Both the position numbers and the translations under genes were made by a program. A stretch of 64,000 nt of DNA from assembly GCA_019058365.1 (NCBI GenBank), contig JAHPZE010000009.1, positions 1 through 64,000 on the forward strand. The letters run 5' to 3'. This stretch comes from Promethearchaeota archaeon. Lineage in GTDB: Archaea; Asgardarchaeota; Lokiarchaeia; Sigyniarchaeales; SOKP01. The notes below the pieces were generated by a model. That model was not told where the DNA came from. It worked only from the letters and a program-made list of their open reading frames with translations, and did not search any database. Position 1 is the first letter of the stretch; the number at the start of each line of letters is the position of its first letter. Positions 44,381 to 54,362 of the stretch are shown one piece after another.

Positions 44381-44506
44381 AATAATTAAAGCTAAATTCT
44401 CTCTAACTCCTTTTTATTCTCAAAGATTTAATTGTAATAAAAAATTTAGACTAATTAATATAAGTACTTTCAAATTTTAAAAATTATAAATGAAATTGAC
44501 GAAAAA

Positions 44507-45766
44507 ATGTTTCAAGAGAAAATTGTTAATGATCAAATTCTCGAGAAGATGTCATTGGAAAATGTCTTCAAAATCTTTAATGATAATGTTTTTCCAATGC
44601 TAAATAACGAAGAACAAGAGTATTGCAATAAACTTCAAGAATTTTGCTTAGATTTACATCCAAAAATCGATAAATCAAAAGATGTCTATGGGCTACTTCC
44701 AGAACTTGGAAAGCATGGTTATATACAACGAATAAATCCATGGAAAGACTTCAAACCCTATGGAATGAAAAAAGAAATATTATTAGGCGCTCATCTCTCG
44801 TTGTTAGACCCTCAATTGGAACTTGCACGATTAGCAACCGGAATATTATGCGGAAATCCTACTTTTCATTATTATGAACATGGAGGAGGTTCTGATATTC
44901 CTTTGAAAGTGCAAGATGAGCTTTTATCTGGACAAAAAATTGGCTGTATAGGTATTACTGAACCTGAGAGAGGTTCTGATGCTGTTAATCTGACAACTAA
45001 ATGTACAAAAACCGATGAGGGCGTTATATTTAACGGAGAGAAAGTTTATACCACCAATGGTGCGGTTGCTGATTATTTTGCATGTTATGGTGTGTATGAT
45101 GAAGGAAATCCAAGAGATACGATGGTACAAGCTATCATTGCCCGTGATTTTGGAGTAAGAACCGAACGATTAAAAATTAATTCGGTACCGCGAGTCCAAA
45201 TTGCACATACTATATTAGATAATGTTTTAGTACCTCGAGATTATGTACTTGCAGATGATGGACTTGGATATAAAAGACTTTTTGAAGGATTAGTTCCTGA
45301 GAGACTATCAATAATGGGAAGTGGAGTAGGAATTTGCTGGGCAGGATTAGTTTATGGTATTATTTATACCAATTTAAGGAAACAATTTGGTAAACCAGTG
45401 ATCAGATATCAAGGTGTCGGATATGGATTGGCAGATTTATTAACAAAAACAAATGCTGCGACCGCTTTAGCTCTACAAGCCGCAACTGTATACGATGAGA
45501 GAATCTTATTTGCAGAAAAACCTTCTAAAGAAGCAGAAAAATGGGTTGCGTCTATTTCTTCTCAGGGTAAATACTATTTAGCAAAACTTACGCATGAAGT
45601 CTGCTATGAAGTTCAACAACATATGGGGGGTATATCAATTACAGATAATACCCCTGTTGATGAATTATCCGATATCAGTAAAATTGAAGAAGTAATTGGC
45701 GGATCAAGAAACATCCAACTTCTTTTAATTCAATCCCAAATTCAGAGATATACTGGATTATTATAA
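44507..45766 (+). CDS. Acyl-CoA dehydrogenase-family protein
   Basis: A 419-residue flavoprotein of the ACAD family. Visible: IGITEPERGSDAVNL (FAD/substrate loop, ITE-x-GSD), GEKVYTTNGAVADY (I/VT-NG), VPRDYVLADDGLGY and QQHMGGISITDN. The C-terminal motif usually written YEGT reads IGGS, so the medium-chain-type catalytic Glu is not at that place. It oxidises an acyl-CoA to the enoyl-CoA or acts on a related thioester. Confidence 0.85.
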   Translation: MFQEKIVNDQILEKMSLENVFKIFNDNVFPMLNNEEQEYCNKLQEFCLDLHPKIDKSKDVYGLLPELGKHGYIQRINPWKDFKPYGMKKEILLGAHLSLLDPQLELARLATGILCGNPTFHYYEHGGGSDIPLKVQDELLSGQKIGCIGITEPERGSDAVNLTTKCTKTDEGVIFNGEKVYTTNGAVADYFACYGVYDEGNPRDTMVQAIIARDFGVRTERLKINSVPRVQIAHTILDNVLVPRDYVLADDGLGYKRLFEGLVPERLSIMGSGVGICWAGLVYGIIYTNLRKQFGKPVIRYQGVGYGLADLLTKTNAATALALQAATVYDERILFAEKPSKEAEKWVASISSQGKYYLAKLTHEVCYEVQQHMGGISITDNTPVDELSDISKIEEVIGGSRNIQLLLIQSQIQRYTGLL

Positions 45767-45892
45767 TCCCTTTTTTTATTTTTAAAAATTAAATATTTAT
45801 CAAAATTTTTAAAAGTGTAAAGAGAGAGGTAGTCTAGACGTTAAAACTTATTTTTTGATGTTATTGTTTAAATGGAGTAAATTATACGAAAA

Positions 45893-47083
45893 TTATCTTC
45901 TCATTTTAACGAAATTACCAGATTTCATTAGCTTACAGGGATTAAGATAATTCTTTCCGGTCTTTTCTGCGACATCTTCTAGCAATTTGGACCACTTTTC
46001 GAAATTAAGTTTACCAGCACTAAATGGACCAGGCATATTAGTTCCTTTTAACATAATCTCATCAATAATTTTATAGCCAGAAACGATCCCCTCTTCCAAA
46101 AGCTTACAACCTTCATTTAATTGTATTGCTAAATGAATTTCAGGGTTAAATAAGCCTGCTTTTTTACTTAAATTTACATTTGGTCTCCCGGTCGTCCAAT
46201 CATAAAAGCCTTTTCCTGTCTTTTTTCCAAAATTTCCTTCTGTTATGAGTTTAGTAAGCACTTTACCTGGAGCAAAATCAGGTGAAATATATTTTTCATA
46301 ACTCTTCAGACTATTATAACTAACATCTATTCCAAGATAATCATTTAATTGACATGGACCCATTGCTATTAACTGTCCTGCTCCAGCATCAGCATCAATC
46401 TGTTCCCATGGAATGTCCTTTTCATATGCTTGGTCAAAAATCCAGTTTGAATATATAAGTGAAGGAATTAATAATCTATTCGCAATAAATCCTGGGCTTT
46501 CCTTTTCAATTCGTACTGAAAGTCTGTTTCCTTTAACACAAGGTAATTTTTCACCAATAGCTACACATATATCTAATACTTCATCGGAAGTTCTTTCCCC
46601 CTTCATTATTTCAACACAGCACTGATTAGCAACTGGAGGAAAAAAATGCATTCCAATAACCTGTTCTGGTCTTTTTGACTCTTCCGCAATTTCAGTTATT
46701 CTAAATGTTGATGTATTTGAGGCAAAAATACAATGAGAAAGTGAATTTTGCATTACTAAGTTACACACTTTTTTTTTAATCTCTATTTTCTCCACAACTG
46801 CTTCAAATACAAAATCAGCATCCTTAACTGCAGAAATCAAATCTATAGATTTTGCACAGTTTCTTAAAAGATCGTCAGTAGAGATACCTACTCCCAACTT
46901 TCCCTTATTTTTGATCCTTTCTAAGCCTTCCTCAATTTTTTTGAACCCATTATCTACAATTTCTTCTTTTAAATCAATTAAAATGACATTATAGCCTGCC
47001 ATTAGTGCTACTTGAGCAATCCCATGCCCCATTATTCCTGCTCCGACCACACAAATATTTTTAATTTTGTTAATATCAAGCAT
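45893..47083 (-). CDS. 3-hydroxyacyl-CoA dehydrogenase (copy 1)
   Basis: A 396-residue protein. NAD-binding GAGIMGHGIAQVALMAGYNV, catalytic His in GMHFFPPV (canonical GMHFFNPV), SNTST, and a C-terminal helical domain with GRPNVNL and MKSGNFVKMRR. It oxidises L-3-hydroxyacyl-CoA to 3-ketoacyl-CoA. It is a paralogue of the 62353-63528 gene, with about the same length and identical ends (KSG-FVKMR). The Asn-to-Pro change next to the catalytic His is unusual. Confidence 0.88.
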   Translation of the reverse strand: MLDINKIKNICVVGAGIMGHGIAQVALMAGYNVILIDLKEEIVDNGFKKIEEGLERIKNKGKLGVGISTDDLLRNCAKSIDLISAVKDADFVFEAVVEKIEIKKKVCNLVMQNSLSHCIFASNTSTFRITEIAEESKRPEQVIGMHFFPPVANQCCVEIMKGERTSDEVLDICVAIGEKLPCVKGNRLSVRIEKESPGFIANRLLIPSLIYSNWIFDQAYEKDIPWEQIDADAGAGQLIAMGPCQLNDYLGIDVSYNSLKSYEKYISPDFAPGKVLTKLITEGNFGKKTGKGFYDWTTGRPNVNLSKKAGLFNPEIHLAIQLNEGCKLLEEGIVSGYKIIDEIMLKGTNMPGPFSAGKLNFEKWSKLLEDVAEKTGKNYLNPCKLMKSGNFVKMRR

Positions 47084-47198
47084 TTTTAATCAACAATAGG
47101 AATCTATCTCAATTCTTCGTTTAATTATTAATAGATACTTGTTATATAGAATTTTTTTTTAAAATTTCTTGAAGTGAAAAAAAAGAAAATTATACTGT

Positions 47199-47645
47199 TT
47201 ATTTATCTAAAATTTCCTTTGCTGGAAAAGCTAATCCTGCTACTAGCAGTCCTAATCCAACTATAAAAGTAATCATACTAACGCCATAATAACCTATGTA
47301 TATTTTATATATTATGAATGTTCCCCAAGTTAAAGCTCCTGAAATTAAAAGTGCATACCAAGACCATTTTTCACCAATTTTATAACTCTTATTGTTTATG
47401 AAAAGAACTAATACTCCATTAGCTAATAACACAAATCCAATCAATTTCTTTGTTATTATATAGATCTCCGCGTAGGTGGGGTTACTAGCTAAGTAACTCG
47501 CATAGGTCTCATTTGTGTACCACAAAAAATCGCTCACAAACATAATTTCGGTTACGAATATCCACAAAACGCCCATAATTAGGATATAAAATCCCATAAA
47601 ATTCATTAAAAAATGTCCAATTTTAAGGTTTTCCATAAATTTCAC
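47199..47645 (-). CDS. Four-TM membrane protein, unknown
   Basis: A 148-residue protein with four hydrophobic helices (about 13-38, 63-85, 94-116, 120-141) and no soluble domain. It resembles DoxX/DUF-type small integral proteins in layout, but I see no diagnostic motif. Single gene. Confidence 0.6.
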   Translation of the reverse strand: MKFMENLKIGHFLMNFMGFYILIMGVLWIFVTEIMFVSDFLWYTNETYASYLASNPTYAEIYIITKKLIGFVLLANGVLVLFINNKSYKIGEKWSWYALLISGALTWGTFIIYKIYIGYYGVSMITFIVGLGLLVAGLAFPAKEILDK

Positions 47646-47769
47646 TTGAATTGCTTATGTAGTTTTGTTATTTCTAAAAGAATATAAATTTATTTCAGAT
47701 TTATATAACTGTATTAGTGAATGCTTCTTCTAATGGTTAAAAAAAGAAAAGAGAATTTTATAAGTGAAA

Positions 47770-50616
47770 TTATTTTCTCTTAAATGAAAAGTTTTTAAGT
47801 TTCTCCAGTGAAATTTTCCCCTTTTTTAAAAGTATTCCCAAAATTACACCAATTATAGCTATTCCACCAACTATTGATACAACAATAATAATTATAACAG
47901 TTGGATCTAATCCTCCAGAGGGAATACCTTTTATTATTATTACTTCTTCAAATGCTTCATTTCCTACAATATCTCTCGCAAAGAACGTGATGGTAACACT
48001 ACCTTCAGGTAGTACATCCCAAGCAGCTTGATTAATAGTTCCGTTTTCTGTAAACGTATAATTATTTAATCCGCCATCAAGTGTATACCACATCTCATAT
48101 ACATAAATATCAGTTACTTCTATGTTGAAATTGGGAGCTGTATTGCCAAATCTCTCACCTTCTAAAGGTGAATTAATAATTATCCTTGGTGCACCATCTT
48201 CAGCTATTGGCAAATAATCGATACTTCCCGCAGAACCACCTATATACGTATATGGGTTATCCACAATCCCATCTTGTGGGCTTACATCTGGACCTGTGTG
48301 ATTATCCCAGTAATTACCAATTATGGTATCATTCCACTTGTTATCAGATCCATCATCAACAGCATGTTTTCCATTTTTCAGAAAGAAATTTTTATAAACT
48401 GAATTGCTACCGCAATTAGATTCAAAAAATATTCCTTGGGTGTTATTATATATAATGTTTCCAATAATAAAATTCTCATTAGAATCATCCTGGATATATA
48501 CCCCTGTATTCTTGCTATTGTCAACTGTATTTCCCGAGATTGTATTATTATTGCTTCCCTCCAGACCTATTCCAAGTTCATCATTATTGTTTGCTGTATT
48601 TCCTATTACATCATTAAAATCACTGTAATATAAATACATTCCTTCCTGATTCCCATTAAAATAATTTCCTAAAATAATATTATTATAGCATTCATCCTCA
48701 AGAAAAATCCCATTATAAATATTATCATTTGCAGAATTCTCGCTAATATAATTGTGATCACTCCTACTTAAATAAATTCCTGCCCTATCATTATTATTTG
48801 CTATATTTTCAATTATACAATTGTAATCACTATCCTCTAAATGAATCCCATCGCAATTTCCATTTGCTATGTTTCCAGAAATAGTATTATTATAACAAAA
48901 ATACCATAAAACTATCCCTTGATCGTTATCATTTGCGCTATTTCCTGATAATGTATTATTATAACATTCTTCTAAATATATTCCTTCTTCAGTGTTTCCA
49001 TTTACAATATTATCGATAATATAACTGAAATTGCATATGTTTATATAGATCCCCTCATCATTATTATTTGCGGTGTTTCCTGTAATATTGACGTAGTTGA
49101 TTGCATATCCATAAATCCCATCAATATTATTATCATTTGCAGTGTTTTCATAAATAGTGATGCTATTGCTATATTCTACGTATATCCCATTATCATTATT
49201 AGAACAATTATTATTGATTAATCGAGAATTATTCACATTATCAAAATAGATTCCTGCTTCATCAGAATTATAAATCAGGCACTCTTGAATTATGAAAGAG
49301 ACATTTGAATTTCTGATATCAATGCCATATTTTTCTGTTCCAAAACCGCTAATTATAAGATTTTCAATGATATATGGATCCAAAGATGTTCCTGTTCCAG
49401 AGCACCAAGGTTGACTTTTTGCCCACGTCCAATTATGTGCACCAACTCCAGTAGCATAATCATTTATAAAAATTGGTAATTCCACTGTAGGAGATGAGCA
49501 ATCGTTATATTCTATAATATTTCCTTCGCAGTAGGTTTCATAAATACACCAATTATTATCTTCTAAGGAATTTCCTGTGATATTATTATAGTTACTATTA
49601 TAATCAAGTCTTATACCTAAATCGCTTTTATTTATTGTATTATTCTTAATCTCATTGCTATCAGAATTATAGTATAAATATATCCCTATTTCAAGGTTAT
49701 TATTGATGGTATTACCTATGATATTACTATTATCGCAATCCTGTAAATATATCCCACGTTTATTATTGTTAATACTATTACCAGTTACATTAATATAATG
49801 ACAAGTATCCAAACAAATCCCTATTCCTCCATTATTATTTGCTGTATTGTTGATAACGGAATTTTCATTATTATTATATCTGATATATATGCCATTAACA
49901 TTGTTCTCATTCGCTGTATTATTTAAAATAATGTTATTATCGCTTCCACCTTGAAAGCTGTTTATAAATATACCATATTGATTATTGTTGTTTACAATAT
50001 TTAGTGTAATGTTATTATAATTACAGTCAGTTTCCAGTTGTATTCCATCATTATTATTATTTATTACATTCCCTGTAATGTTATTATATTCGCAGTTCGT
50101 ATCGAAATATAATCCATTCCATTCATTATCTTTTAGTGTATTCTCTATGATTTTATTTCCATCACTATCAATTAAATAAATACCCTGTTTATTACCTGAA
50201 ATAGTGTTATTTATGATGGTTCCATTATTTGTATTCTCCAGCCAAATTCCCGAATCAAAAAAAGAGTGATCTGCATTGAATATCGTACAATTCCTAATAA
50301 TAAAATATTCATTCACCGAATTATTTATTAAAATTCCATTTCCTGTAGGTGAATCACTTGCATCAATAGTTACATTTTCAATAAAGTAAATTCCATTCTT
50401 AAAATAACACCAAGAATAATTACCAGCAGTCCAAGACCAATTTTTAGGATTACTATCATCAATATGGATGAATGAAAGATTATAACCTCCTGAGCTTTTA
50501 GGATCAATTTTAATAGATTTATGATTATCAATTAAATTCATATTTTTACTTATCGATAAAGGAACTAAAAACCCCAATATTATTAAAATTACTAATTTAT
50601 ATCTTTTAGACATCAT
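47770..50616 (-). CDS. Secreted parallel beta-helix (NosD/right-handed repeat) protein with membrane anchor
   Basis: A 948-residue protein. Signal peptide (LVILIILGFLVPLSIS), then about 25 right-handed beta-helix rungs of about 22-24 residues with patterns like GNTANNNDEGIYI and NSRLINNNCSNNDNGIY, in two blocks separated near residue 400. An Ig-like region (about 835-900: INSPLEGERFGNTAPNF) follows. A C-terminal helix (IIIIVVSIVGGIAIIG) and basic tail KKGKISLEKL finish it. It is displayed on the cell surface. Such folds bind or cleave polysaccharides, but catalytic residues cannot be assigned. Confidence 0.85.
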   Translation of the reverse strand: MMSKRYKLVILIILGFLVPLSISKNMNLIDNHKSIKIDPKSSGGYNLSFIHIDDSNPKNWSWTAGNYSWCYFKNGIYFIENVTIDASDSPTGNGILINNSVNEYFIIRNCTIFNADHSFFDSGIWLENTNNGTIINNTISGNKQGIYLIDSDGNKIIENTLKDNEWNGLYFDTNCEYNNITGNVINNNNDGIQLETDCNYNNITLNIVNNNNQYGIFINSFQGGSDNNIILNNTANENNVNGIYIRYNNNENSVINNTANNNGGIGICLDTCHYINVTGNSINNNKRGIYLQDCDNSNIIGNTINNNLEIGIYLYYNSDSNEIKNNTINKSDLGIRLDYNSNYNNITGNSLEDNNWCIYETYCEGNIIEYNDCSSPTVELPIFINDYATGVGAHNWTWAKSQPWCSGTGTSLDPYIIENLIISGFGTEKYGIDIRNSNVSFIIQECLIYNSDEAGIYFDNVNNSRLINNNCSNNDNGIYVEYSNSITIYENTANDNNIDGIYGYAINYVNITGNTANNNDEGIYINICNFSYIIDNIVNGNTEEGIYLEECYNNTLSGNSANDNDQGIVLWYFCYNNTISGNIANGNCDGIHLEDSDYNCIIENIANNNDRAGIYLSRSDHNYISENSANDNIYNGIFLEDECYNNIILGNYFNGNQEGMYLYYSDFNDVIGNTANNNDELGIGLEGSNNNTISGNTVDNSKNTGVYIQDDSNENFIIGNIIYNNTQGIFFESNCGSNSVYKNFFLKNGKHAVDDGSDNKWNDTIIGNYWDNHTGPDVSPQDGIVDNPYTYIGGSAGSIDYLPIAEDGAPRIIINSPLEGERFGNTAPNFNIEVTDIYVYEMWYTLDGGLNNYTFTENGTINQAAWDVLPEGSVTITFFARDIVGNEAFEEVIIIKGIPSGGLDPTVIIIIVVSIVGGIAIIGVILGILLKKGKISLEKLKNFSFKRK

Positions 50617-50805
50617 TGTATATTTTTATCAAATTTTTTTTGGTTAAATATGTTGATGAGAATGAAATATTTAAGATTTTTGAAATCTGAATTTATTATC
50701 TATTTTAGTTAGAATGCTGTGAAGGACGCATAACCAATTGTGTTTATATGAACACTATTTAATTATAAAACTTTTGAAATGAACACATTATACCAATTCG
50801 TAAAA

Positions 50806-51588
50806 TTAAAACAAATGAATTAAAGCAATAATTGATAAGATAATAGATTTTAAACCGATCACTAAAAGAAACAAAATTACAGCAATCTGAAATTTCTTAA
50901 CAGAGATTTTAGGTGTTATTTGATGACCTAATTTAGTTCCAAGAAATATAATTGGAAATACCAATATAAATACGATGAGAAGTTCATATGGGAAGATATC
51001 TCCAAGAAAGTAAAATGGTATCCTCGAGAGTGACAATATAGTCCCAATAGCACCAAAATTTTCGATAAAACTTTCTCGGTAATGCCCTGTCTTTTCTAAT
51101 AAGGCTACATTAATAGGTCCCGCTGCACTAATTAAACCCGTTAATAATCCATAAGAAAATCCGCCAAAAAAGATAATGGGGGATGTTGTATTAATTTTAT
51201 TTTTAATTACCATATTTTCGGGATTTTTAAAGTATATAATGAGCTTTAAAGAAGAATAAGTGAGAATGAAAATTCCCAGAACCAATTCTATCCATTCTAC
51301 TCGAAAACTTATAATTAAATAAGTTCCTAGGATTGTTGCTGGAATGCCTAATGATAGGAATCGGAAAAAATAACCTTTATCCAAAAATTTACGGTATTTT
51401 ATAAAATTCAATAAAGCAGGAAAAGTTCCCCAGATATTTACCAGTATTACTGCATTTTTAATCCCTATTATGGGAGTTATAATAGGTATTAAGACTAAAG
51501 CATCTCCAAATCCGATAATACCGTAAACCATACTCGAGAAAAAGATTGCAATCAATGAAAGATAAATAATCATATTATGGGATTTCAA
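50806..51588 (-). CDS. TauE/SafE-family permease
   Basis: A 260-residue, roughly eight-helix membrane protein. The two TauE half-repeats are visible: VYGIIGFGDALVLIPIITPIIG at the start and FFGGFSYGLLTGLISAAGP in the middle. The family exports sulfite, sulfoacetate or other organic anions. The substrate cannot be told. Single gene. Confidence 0.85.
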   Translation of the reverse strand: MKSHNMIIYLSLIAIFFSSMVYGIIGFGDALVLIPIITPIIGIKNAVILVNIWGTFPALLNFIKYRKFLDKGYFFRFLSLGIPATILGTYLIISFRVEWIELVLGIFILTYSSLKLIIYFKNPENMVIKNKINTTSPIIFFGGFSYGLLTGLISAAGPINVALLEKTGHYRESFIENFGAIGTILSLSRIPFYFLGDIFPYELLIVFILVFPIIFLGTKLGHQITPKISVKKFQIAVILFLLVIGLKSIILSIIALIHLF

Positions 51589-51675
51589 AAATTAGATAAT
51601 GTAAAAAGCTTTTTAGATTAAGACTTTTTACAAAAAAATCAATTATTCAGACATTTTTTAAAATTTAAAAAAATC

Positions 51676-52416
51676 CTAATATTCTTCATTAATCCTTTTT
51701 TGAGGACTTTTTTTCTTTTTACCAAAAAGAAGCTTTTGGTTTTTTTCTAAAAACTTAGGGCCGAATCCAGTTAAATCCTCCAATGGTCCTTTTATTCCTT
51801 TAATTCGACCTGTCCTTGTATATACGATTTCAGTATATTTAATAGCTCTAAATACTTCATATGGTGTTTTAAAATTATCTATTAATGTACTTGCCTTTTT
51901 AGAACCTATATCTGCTAAACCTTCTATTATAAAAGACCTTCTTTCTTTTTTAGACATTGATTTAGGCGCTTTTCTTGAGAATATAGGCATACTATCTTTT
52001 ACTTGTTCCCTATAAGCTATTCTCTCAATAACTATTGCAGTATCCTCCAGATTTCTAGTAGGGATTACAGAAATCCCTAATTTGTAAGATATAAAAGAAA
52101 GAGCACCATAAATCGAGGAAATTTTCATACCTGTATTTTCAAATACCTCATCATTCAGACCTTCCAATATCAAAATCGGATATTGATATGTATCTTTTAA
52201 TCGAAGTAATTGTTCGAATAATCTATTATCCATAATTGATGATACAAAATCAAATCCTTCTTTTCTTTCTATTGCAACCTCGCTGGAAACAACAATATCG
52301 GCAATATCTAATTGTTTTGAATCATATGTTATTACATCTTTCTTAGTGTCTAATAGAGCCATTAATTTCTGTTCTCTATTATCAATAATTACATGGAGTA
52401 GTTTATTTTCACTCAT
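51676..52416 (-). CDS. ERCC4-domain (XPF/Mus81-type) structure-specific nuclease
   Basis: A 246-residue protein. The ERCC4 nuclease domain (about 8-140) has VIIDNREQK and the catalytic VAIERKEGFDF (ERKxxxD). It is followed by helix-hairpin-helix segments (IEGLADIGSKKASTLIDNF; LTGFGPKFLEK). There is no helicase part, as in short archaeal XPF. It nicks branched DNA such as flaps and forks in repair or recombination. Archaeal forms usually work with PCNA; no clear PIP box is seen. Confidence 0.9.
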   Translation of the reverse strand: MSENKLLHVIIDNREQKLMALLDTKKDVITYDSKQLDIADIVVSSEVAIERKEGFDFVSSIMDNRLFEQLLRLKDTYQYPILILEGLNDEVFENTGMKISSIYGALSFISYKLGISVIPTRNLEDTAIVIERIAYREQVKDSMPIFSRKAPKSMSKKERRSFIIEGLADIGSKKASTLIDNFKTPYEVFRAIKYTEIVYTRTGRIKGIKGPLEDLTGFGPKFLEKNQKLLFGKKKKSPQKRINEEY

Positions 52417-52512
52417 ACTACTATTTAAAAATTAATGAGTTAAGTATTAAATATTTCACATTTTAGTTATTAAACTATTAATCTTAAATTTAAAAATAAA
52501 AATTTTCAAAAT

Positions 52513-53043
52513 TTAGCTAGGAATTTCTTTTTCTTTAGAAATCATAATTAATGTTTGATTAAATCCTTTCAAATAATTTGTAATATCTCTTATATGGTAT
52601 AATTTATTATGTACTACAATAAATAATATAAATAAAAGCCCCGCAATCTCAGTAATTATCACTAATGGATCTGTCCATAATTTTCTAAGCCAATAAATGA
52701 AGGGTTCTTCAATGTAAGGAAAATCATAAGAAAAAAAGGGATAAAATAATGGGACATATGGAAGATCCAATATGATATGAGAAATGAGTCCGAAAAGAAA
52801 GGGAAGAGAAATACTTTTATTTCTTTTAGTGGAAAAATGGACAATTAAAAAACTTATAATTACAAAAAGTAGGTTATGAGAATAAAGTCTTCCTCCTCCT
52901 AAATCTAAAAGGAATAGTGGTTTATCAATTATATCTGGAAGTAACGCACCAATTATCAATGATAACCGATTGATTTTTAATCGTTTAATTCGCGGAATTT
53001 CCGTTAAAACTAAAGGCAGAGCAACATGGAATATTAGATAAAT
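52513..53043 (-). CDS. DUF457/YdjM-like membrane-bound metal-dependent hydrolase, non-standard start
   Basis: The first standard start is TTG 52959, but the frame is clearly coding upstream: HVALPLVLTEIPRIKRLKIN, running into GALLPDIIDKPL, which is the normal DUF457 N-terminus. From the in-frame stop (ending 53047) to 52959 there is no ATG, GTG or TTG. ATT 53043 lies 5 nt after a GTGAT Shine-Dalgarno. The core has GALLPD, RLYSHNLLF and HIILDLP (His and Asp ligands of the family) and about four membrane helices. Role unknown; members resemble phospholipase-like metal hydrolases. Confidence 0.7.
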   Translation of the reverse strand: MYLIFHVALPLVLTEIPRIKRLKINRLSLIIGALLPDIIDKPLFLLDLGGGRLYSHNLLFVIISFLIVHFSTKRNKSISLPFLFGLISHIILDLPYVPLFYPFFSYDFPYIEEPFIYWLRKLWTDPLVIITEIAGLLFILFIVVHNKLYHIRDITNYLKGFNQTLIMISKEKEIPS

Positions 53044-53065
53044 ATTTTATCACGCTTTTCTTCAA

Positions 53066-54346
53066 TTAAAATAATGCTATTTTTAAAAAGTATAATAAAT
53101 AAAACACTAATCCAAACAAAACTAAAAATTCAATAGCTAATTTTAAGGATCTTTTAATCAAATAACTATAAGGAATTAATTTTTCATGAAATAAACCTAA
53201 TTTCTCGAATAGATCACTAATTCTTATAGTTCCTAATCCTTGAGCAGTTGGGTCAAAATTCAAATCTAATCTGGATGTCTTTATTAAATCTATTATAGCA
53301 TTATATGAAATTTGAGGATTAAATTCTTTAATTAATGCTATTATCCCTACTGCAATTGAAGCAGAAACACTAGTACCGGTAACTCTTACCCGTAAATTAT
53401 TCGATAATGGCACAATTATATTTGAACTAGGCAAACATAAATCGGGTTTTATTCTTTCGTCTAAGGTAGGACCTCTTCCGCTAAATCTAGGTATTGTAAG
53501 TTCTTTTGTAAGAGCTCCAACTGTAATAACTTTTTCTGCTGCCCCAGGACTTCCTATAGTATAAGAATCAGGACCAAAATTACCTGCAGGGCTCACTATG
53601 ATTAAACCATTATTAACATATAGATTGCAAGCTAACGATAAGATATCTTTTCCATCAGATGGATCTTTAGTTGTTAGAGAAATTAAAAGAATGTCAATGT
53701 GAATTCTATCCTTATTAATCTTTTCAAATATTTTTAAAACATCAGAAATATGATATTCCTCATCTAATTTAGTTAATTTTAAATCAATTAGATTGATATT
53801 TGGAGCAATTCCAATAAAATTATCATCAATATCCTTAAACTGGTTGCTGATTATACTTGCCATAATAGTCCCATGAGTAATGTCTTTTATTGGTTCCTCA
53901 TTTTTATTTCCTTTTTTATTTCCATCTAAAGGATCCTTCAGCTTAGGTATTGATGGTAAACTTTCGTTTATCCCATCATCTACAATTCCTACATTAATAT
54001 TTGTTCCTCTATATATGATGTGGGAATTTTGATAATCATTTAGTCCTAAAATCTCTGAAACATCTAGCATTGAGAAATGAAGCTTTTGATCTTCTTCGAT
54101 TTGGTTTATTAACTTTTCTTTTTCAAAATGATAAATCTGGTCTTTCTCTAAATTAGCATAAATTGAAGGTATAATATCAAACTTACCCAAAATTTTCAAA
54201 TCTTTATATTTTTCTACGAATATTTCTCGATTTGACAAATCTTTAAATGAAATTATTACCTGAAATTTTTGATCTTTATGTTGAGTTTCAATCTTTTCTT
54301 TAAATGGACTATAAATTGTCATAATCTCAATTTTTATTAAGTTCAT
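53066..54346 (-). CDS. Subtilisin-like serine protease (S8) with C-terminal membrane helix
   Basis: A 426-residue protein. An N-terminal region (about 1-90) resembles an I9 propeptide. The catalytic triad: Asp in VGIVDDG, His in THGTIMAS and Ser in GTSVSAS (canonical GTSMAxP, so the Met-Ala is changed). The oxyanion Asn is in SPAGNFG. One C-terminal helix (about 405-423) anchors it. There is no evident signal peptide, so the orientation is uncertain. ATG 54322 is an alternative start. Confidence 0.87.
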   Translation of the reverse strand: MNLIKIEIMTIYSPFKEKIETQHKDQKFQVIISFKDLSNREIFVEKYKDLKILGKFDIIPSIYANLEKDQIYHFEKEKLINQIEEDQKLHFSMLDVSEILGLNDYQNSHIIYRGTNINVGIVDDGINESLPSIPKLKDPLDGNKKGNKNEEPIKDITHGTIMASIISNQFKDIDDNFIGIAPNINLIDLKLTKLDEEYHISDVLKIFEKINKDRIHIDILLISLTTKDPSDGKDILSLACNLYVNNGLIIVSPAGNFGPDSYTIGSPGAAEKVITVGALTKELTIPRFSGRGPTLDERIKPDLCLPSSNIIVPLSNNLRVRVTGTSVSASIAVGIIALIKEFNPQISYNAIIDLIKTSRLDLNFDPTAQGLGTIRISDLFEKLGLFHEKLIPYSYLIKRSLKLAIEFLVLFGLVFYLLYFLKIALF

Positions 54347-54362
54347 TAAAATTTTATTTGGA

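Noticed and set aside
48000..50500. Possible DNA tandem repeat or CRISPR-like array
   Set aside because: The regular repeats are degenerate codons of beta-helix rungs; there are no constant repeats with variable spacers.
52513..52959. TTG 52959 as the true start of the DUF457 gene
   Set aside because: Upstream codons in the same frame encode the conserved hydrophobic N-terminus of the family.
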